This document shows, piece by piece, positions 61,954-64,000 of a stretch of 64,000 bases of DNA. Positions within the stretch are counted from its first letter, which is position 1. Each line of letters begins with the position of its first letter. Source of the DNA: Sordaria brevicollis (lineage: Eukaryota > Ascomycota > Sordariomycetes > Sordariales > Sordariaceae); assembly GCA_033439795.1 (NCBI GenBank), contig JAUTDP010000005.1:1207001-1271000 (forward strand). Direction: 5' to 3'. Below the pieces are notes generated by a model, which ran no database searches, was not told the origin of the DNA, and saw nothing but the letters and a program-made list of their open reading frames with translations. The translations under genes and the position numbers were made by a program.

Positions 61954-64000
61954 TTAGATGCTTGCAAGACGAGGTCTCCCATCAGGAACCCGAGCATGGC
62001 AGACCATGAGTTTGAGACTCGTGCCCCATTCCTCACACTCAGCGAGGAGGGCCTTGTCCCTCCACATGCTTCCGAGAGTTCCTGGACCAATGCCAGTACC
62101 AGCGGCGCTCTCATAGCACCGACTGTACCACCATCGTCCCACCTTCGCCACCATCTTGGTAATGCTTTCATCTGCTACCGGACTTCCGTCGCTGATCATC
62201 TCAGGAAGACTGCGTTCGTCCTTCAAAGTTTTGCTCTTTCCTGCACCCTTGCTGTTCTTGCCATTCTCACTACTAGATGATCGTGGGATGACACTAGCAA
62301 CCGGGACGCCAACGCGGCAAGTCTTGAGATCGACGAATCCCTTTCTGCCAAGTAGTCGAAGGATGAGATCCGAGGTCGACCCGAGACTGACATCAGGGGA
62401 TTTGGCATTGATGCGTTCCTTCAGGCGCCGGACAGCCTTACGTCCGCGGTTGCCCATGTTGTTCAAGTCAACATCAAGGATCGAGAGCTCAATGTAGCCA
62501 CCAGGTTTGAGGACACGCCGAGCCTCCGAGATGATATTCCGATAGTGTGCCTCGGGGGCCGCAGCCGGGAAGCGAAAAACCACAGCTGTGAAACTCTCGG
62601 CGCCGAAAGGAAACTTGCCGGTGTGCGACATGTACTGCTTCTGGTAGTGGTTTGGAGGACTAAGTGGCATACCAGTAGCGCCATTGCGAGCAGTTGGACG
62701 AGGCGGACGAGGCGAAAGGTTGAAGAACGTCGCTGCCGGATACGTCTCGGCCGCATAGAAGGACCAGTCGTCGTTGCCAAGACCGTCGATAACGAGAATG
62801 GAAGGACGCTTGAGAGAGCCCACATCATTAAGCAGCTCATCTCGGACCGGACTGAAGAGAACATGTCCAAAGGTGAGCCATTTGCTGACAGTCATGGACC
62901 CGACGCGCAGATTGACCAAAGCAAGCGGGGAGCCATCTTCCGAACTCTGACTGCAACCACTCGAGTCGGAGCGCCGTGGTTCATTGATAGGAAGGCTGCT
63001 GCGCTGTTTTTCAGTCTCAAGCTCTTTAACCTGTTCGGGTTGCTTGCTTGCAACCTCAGTGCACGACTCCATCTCTGACTCTTCGGGTATTTCAGGCTCC
63101 AACGAGCACCTCGGGCTGGGATGACCAGCTAGGAGTTGCTTTACCTTCTCAGCCATGTCAGAACTGTAGACGCTAGAGCTGACCGGAATCCTTTCCGAGT
63201 GCATAATCTGGGTAAGGCTTTGGACCTGTTGTTCTTGGAATTGAGAGCGCAGAGTTGGTGACTCCAACGGCGGCTCAATTCGCCTTGTTGGGGTTGCCGT
63301 GTACTTCTCCAGGTGGAATTGATTGCCGAGAGAGGAACGCGTCGAGCGTACAGAGTGAGGCTGATTCAGCGTTTCGTCCCCAAACAAGTCATCGTACTCG
63401 TCCCAGATCTCATCCTCCGCCAACGGTGCACCAGGCTCTGGAATGATTGCAGTAGCCTCGGCAAAGTTGAATCCTCCGGAGCTGCTTGAAGTCGTGGTAT
63501 TGGTGGTGCACTGAGAGCCCTTTCTAGGTGAGAATGCCAGAAACTCCTTTCCAATCTGGTTGTGGTAAGCTGGAATAATCGATCCAGGACTTTGAGTCAG
63601 CACCGGGGCCTCGATTCCTACTGCCGTGGTTGGCTCCATCTGGACAGGCGTCGATGGCCTGGGTGGACTAGGCCCCTTAGCAATGGAGTAGGCATCCCGC
63701 AGGTCCATCTTGGACGGTGTGGCTTGAACGCTAAGTCTGTGGAACGGCCGGGAGAAACTCTTAGGTGAGATCTGTTCGGCACGAGCACTGATGACTTTGG
63801 GAATCCGCCCAACTTGAGGAAGTCGGCTTGGACGGCCCTGTGTGGGAGCGGTGATGCTGGGCGCCTGTGGTGCAGCGGGTAAAGGCAAAGACGGAGGAGC
63901 TGGAAGATTAGGAAACCTGACCGGCGACATATGCTCGAGCTCAGCGACCGTCGGGGCCTGTGCACTGGCATCCGAAGCCGAGAAGCCCGGGTGCGTATTC
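61954..64000 (-). CDS. Methyltransferase-domain protein (5' partial)
   Basis: The open frame runs from the window edge to a stop at 61954; at least 682 residues are visible and no stop occurs upstream of the Met at 63930, so the true start may lie outside. The N-terminal half is Pro/Ser-rich and looks disordered, with SPRK/SPxR-type motifs. The C-terminal half resembles a class I SAM-dependent methyltransferase. It has a motif-I-like segment SILVIDGLGNDDWSFYAAE with the usual GxGxG poorly kept, an FPFGAESFTAVVFRFP segment in the motif IV place, and EARRVLKPGGYIELSILD as in Methyltransf_11 proteins. The weak glycine loop leaves catalytic activity open; the substrate is unknown. No intron is evident within the window. 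Confidence 0.82.
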   Translation of the reverse strand, partial: NTHPGFSASDASAQAPTVAELEHMSPVRFPNLPAPPSLPLPAAPQAPSITAPTQGRPSRLPQVGRIPKVISARAEQISPKSFSRPFHRLSVQATPSKMDLRDAYSIAKGPSPPRPSTPVQMEPTTAVGIEAPVLTQSPGSIIPAYHNQIGKEFLAFSPRKGSQCTTNTTTSSSSGGFNFAEATAIIPEPGAPLAEDEIWDEYDDLFGDETLNQPHSVRSTRSSLGNQFHLEKYTATPTRRIEPPLESPTLRSQFQEQQVQSLTQIMHSERIPVSSSVYSSDMAEKVKQLLAGHPSPRCSLEPEIPEESEMESCTEVASKQPEQVKELETEKQRSSLPINEPRRSDSSGCSQSSEDGSPLALVNLRVGSMTVSKWLTFGHVLFSPVRDELLNDVGSLKRPSILVIDGLGNDDWSFYAAETYPAATFFNLSPRPPRPTARNGATGMPLSPPNHYQKQYMSHTGKFPFGAESFTAVVFRFPAAAPEAHYRNIISEARRVLKPGGYIELSILDVDLNNMGNRGRKAVRRLKERINAKSPDVSLGSTSDLILRLLGRKGFVDLKTCRVGVPVASVIPRSSSSENGKNSKGAGKSKTLKDERSLPEMISDGSPVADESITKMVAKVGRWWYSRCYESAAGTGIGPGTLGSMWRDKALLAECEEWGTSLKLMVCHARVPDGRPRLASI

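Overview
This window looks like a filamentous ascomycete chromosome, probably Sordariomycetes-like. The evidence is short GT..AG introns with fungal branch sites, a fungal Msl5/BBP splicing factor, a URE2-type glutathione transferase, and a large AT-rich block with the signature of repeat-induced point mutation (RIP). The species cannot be named from sequence alone.

The window has two very different parts. From 1 to about 48.2 kb the DNA is extremely AT-rich. CpA and TpG are almost absent, TpA is in excess and CpG is kept, as expected of RIP. This part is a nested pile of dead transposable elements. I could delimit four full-length LTR retrotransposons with matching LTRs and exact 5-bp target duplications: 7181-14436 (GTAAT), 19836-27564 (ATAAA, coding on the minus strand), 27753-35157 (TTAAT) and 37307-47666 (ATTAA). 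Around them are a 5'-truncated Ty3/gypsy copy (about 2.0-6.3 kb), a Ty1/copia remnant (about 15-19.8 kb), and a Tc1/mariner-type transposase split in two by the 37307-47666 element. Two little-mutated solo LTRs have their own target duplications (1712-1997, ATAAA; 27183-27425, ATTGG). No intact transposon gene survives: stops are mostly TAA/TAG at former CAA, CAG or TGG codons.

From about 48.2 kb to the end, base composition is normal and there are five host genes. They are a secreted FAD-linked (berberine-bridge-like) oxidase (+), a URE2-like glutathione S-transferase (+), the branch-point binding protein Msl5/BBP (+), a membrane-anchored DCR2-like metallophosphoesterase (-), and a methyltransferase-domain protein running off the right end (-). 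They do not form an obvious pathway: the splicing factor and phosphatase are housekeeping-type genes, and the oxidase and GST are accessory metabolism genes next to the heterochromatin-like block.

The most interesting observations are: in all four complete elements the inner part of each LTR is RIP-mutated while the outer edge is spared; the LTR of the 19.8-27.6 kb element begins with a sequence laid out like tRNA-Lys(CUU); two elements carry extra ORFs (an antisense ORF near one 3' LTR, and a repeat/coiled-coil ORF downstream of integrase in the 10.4-kb element); and the msl5 gene has a possible in-frame 30-nt cassette exon just before its KH-domain GxxG loop. Coordinates of coding remnants inside the AT-rich block are approximate; LTR, target-duplication and exon coordinates were read base by base.
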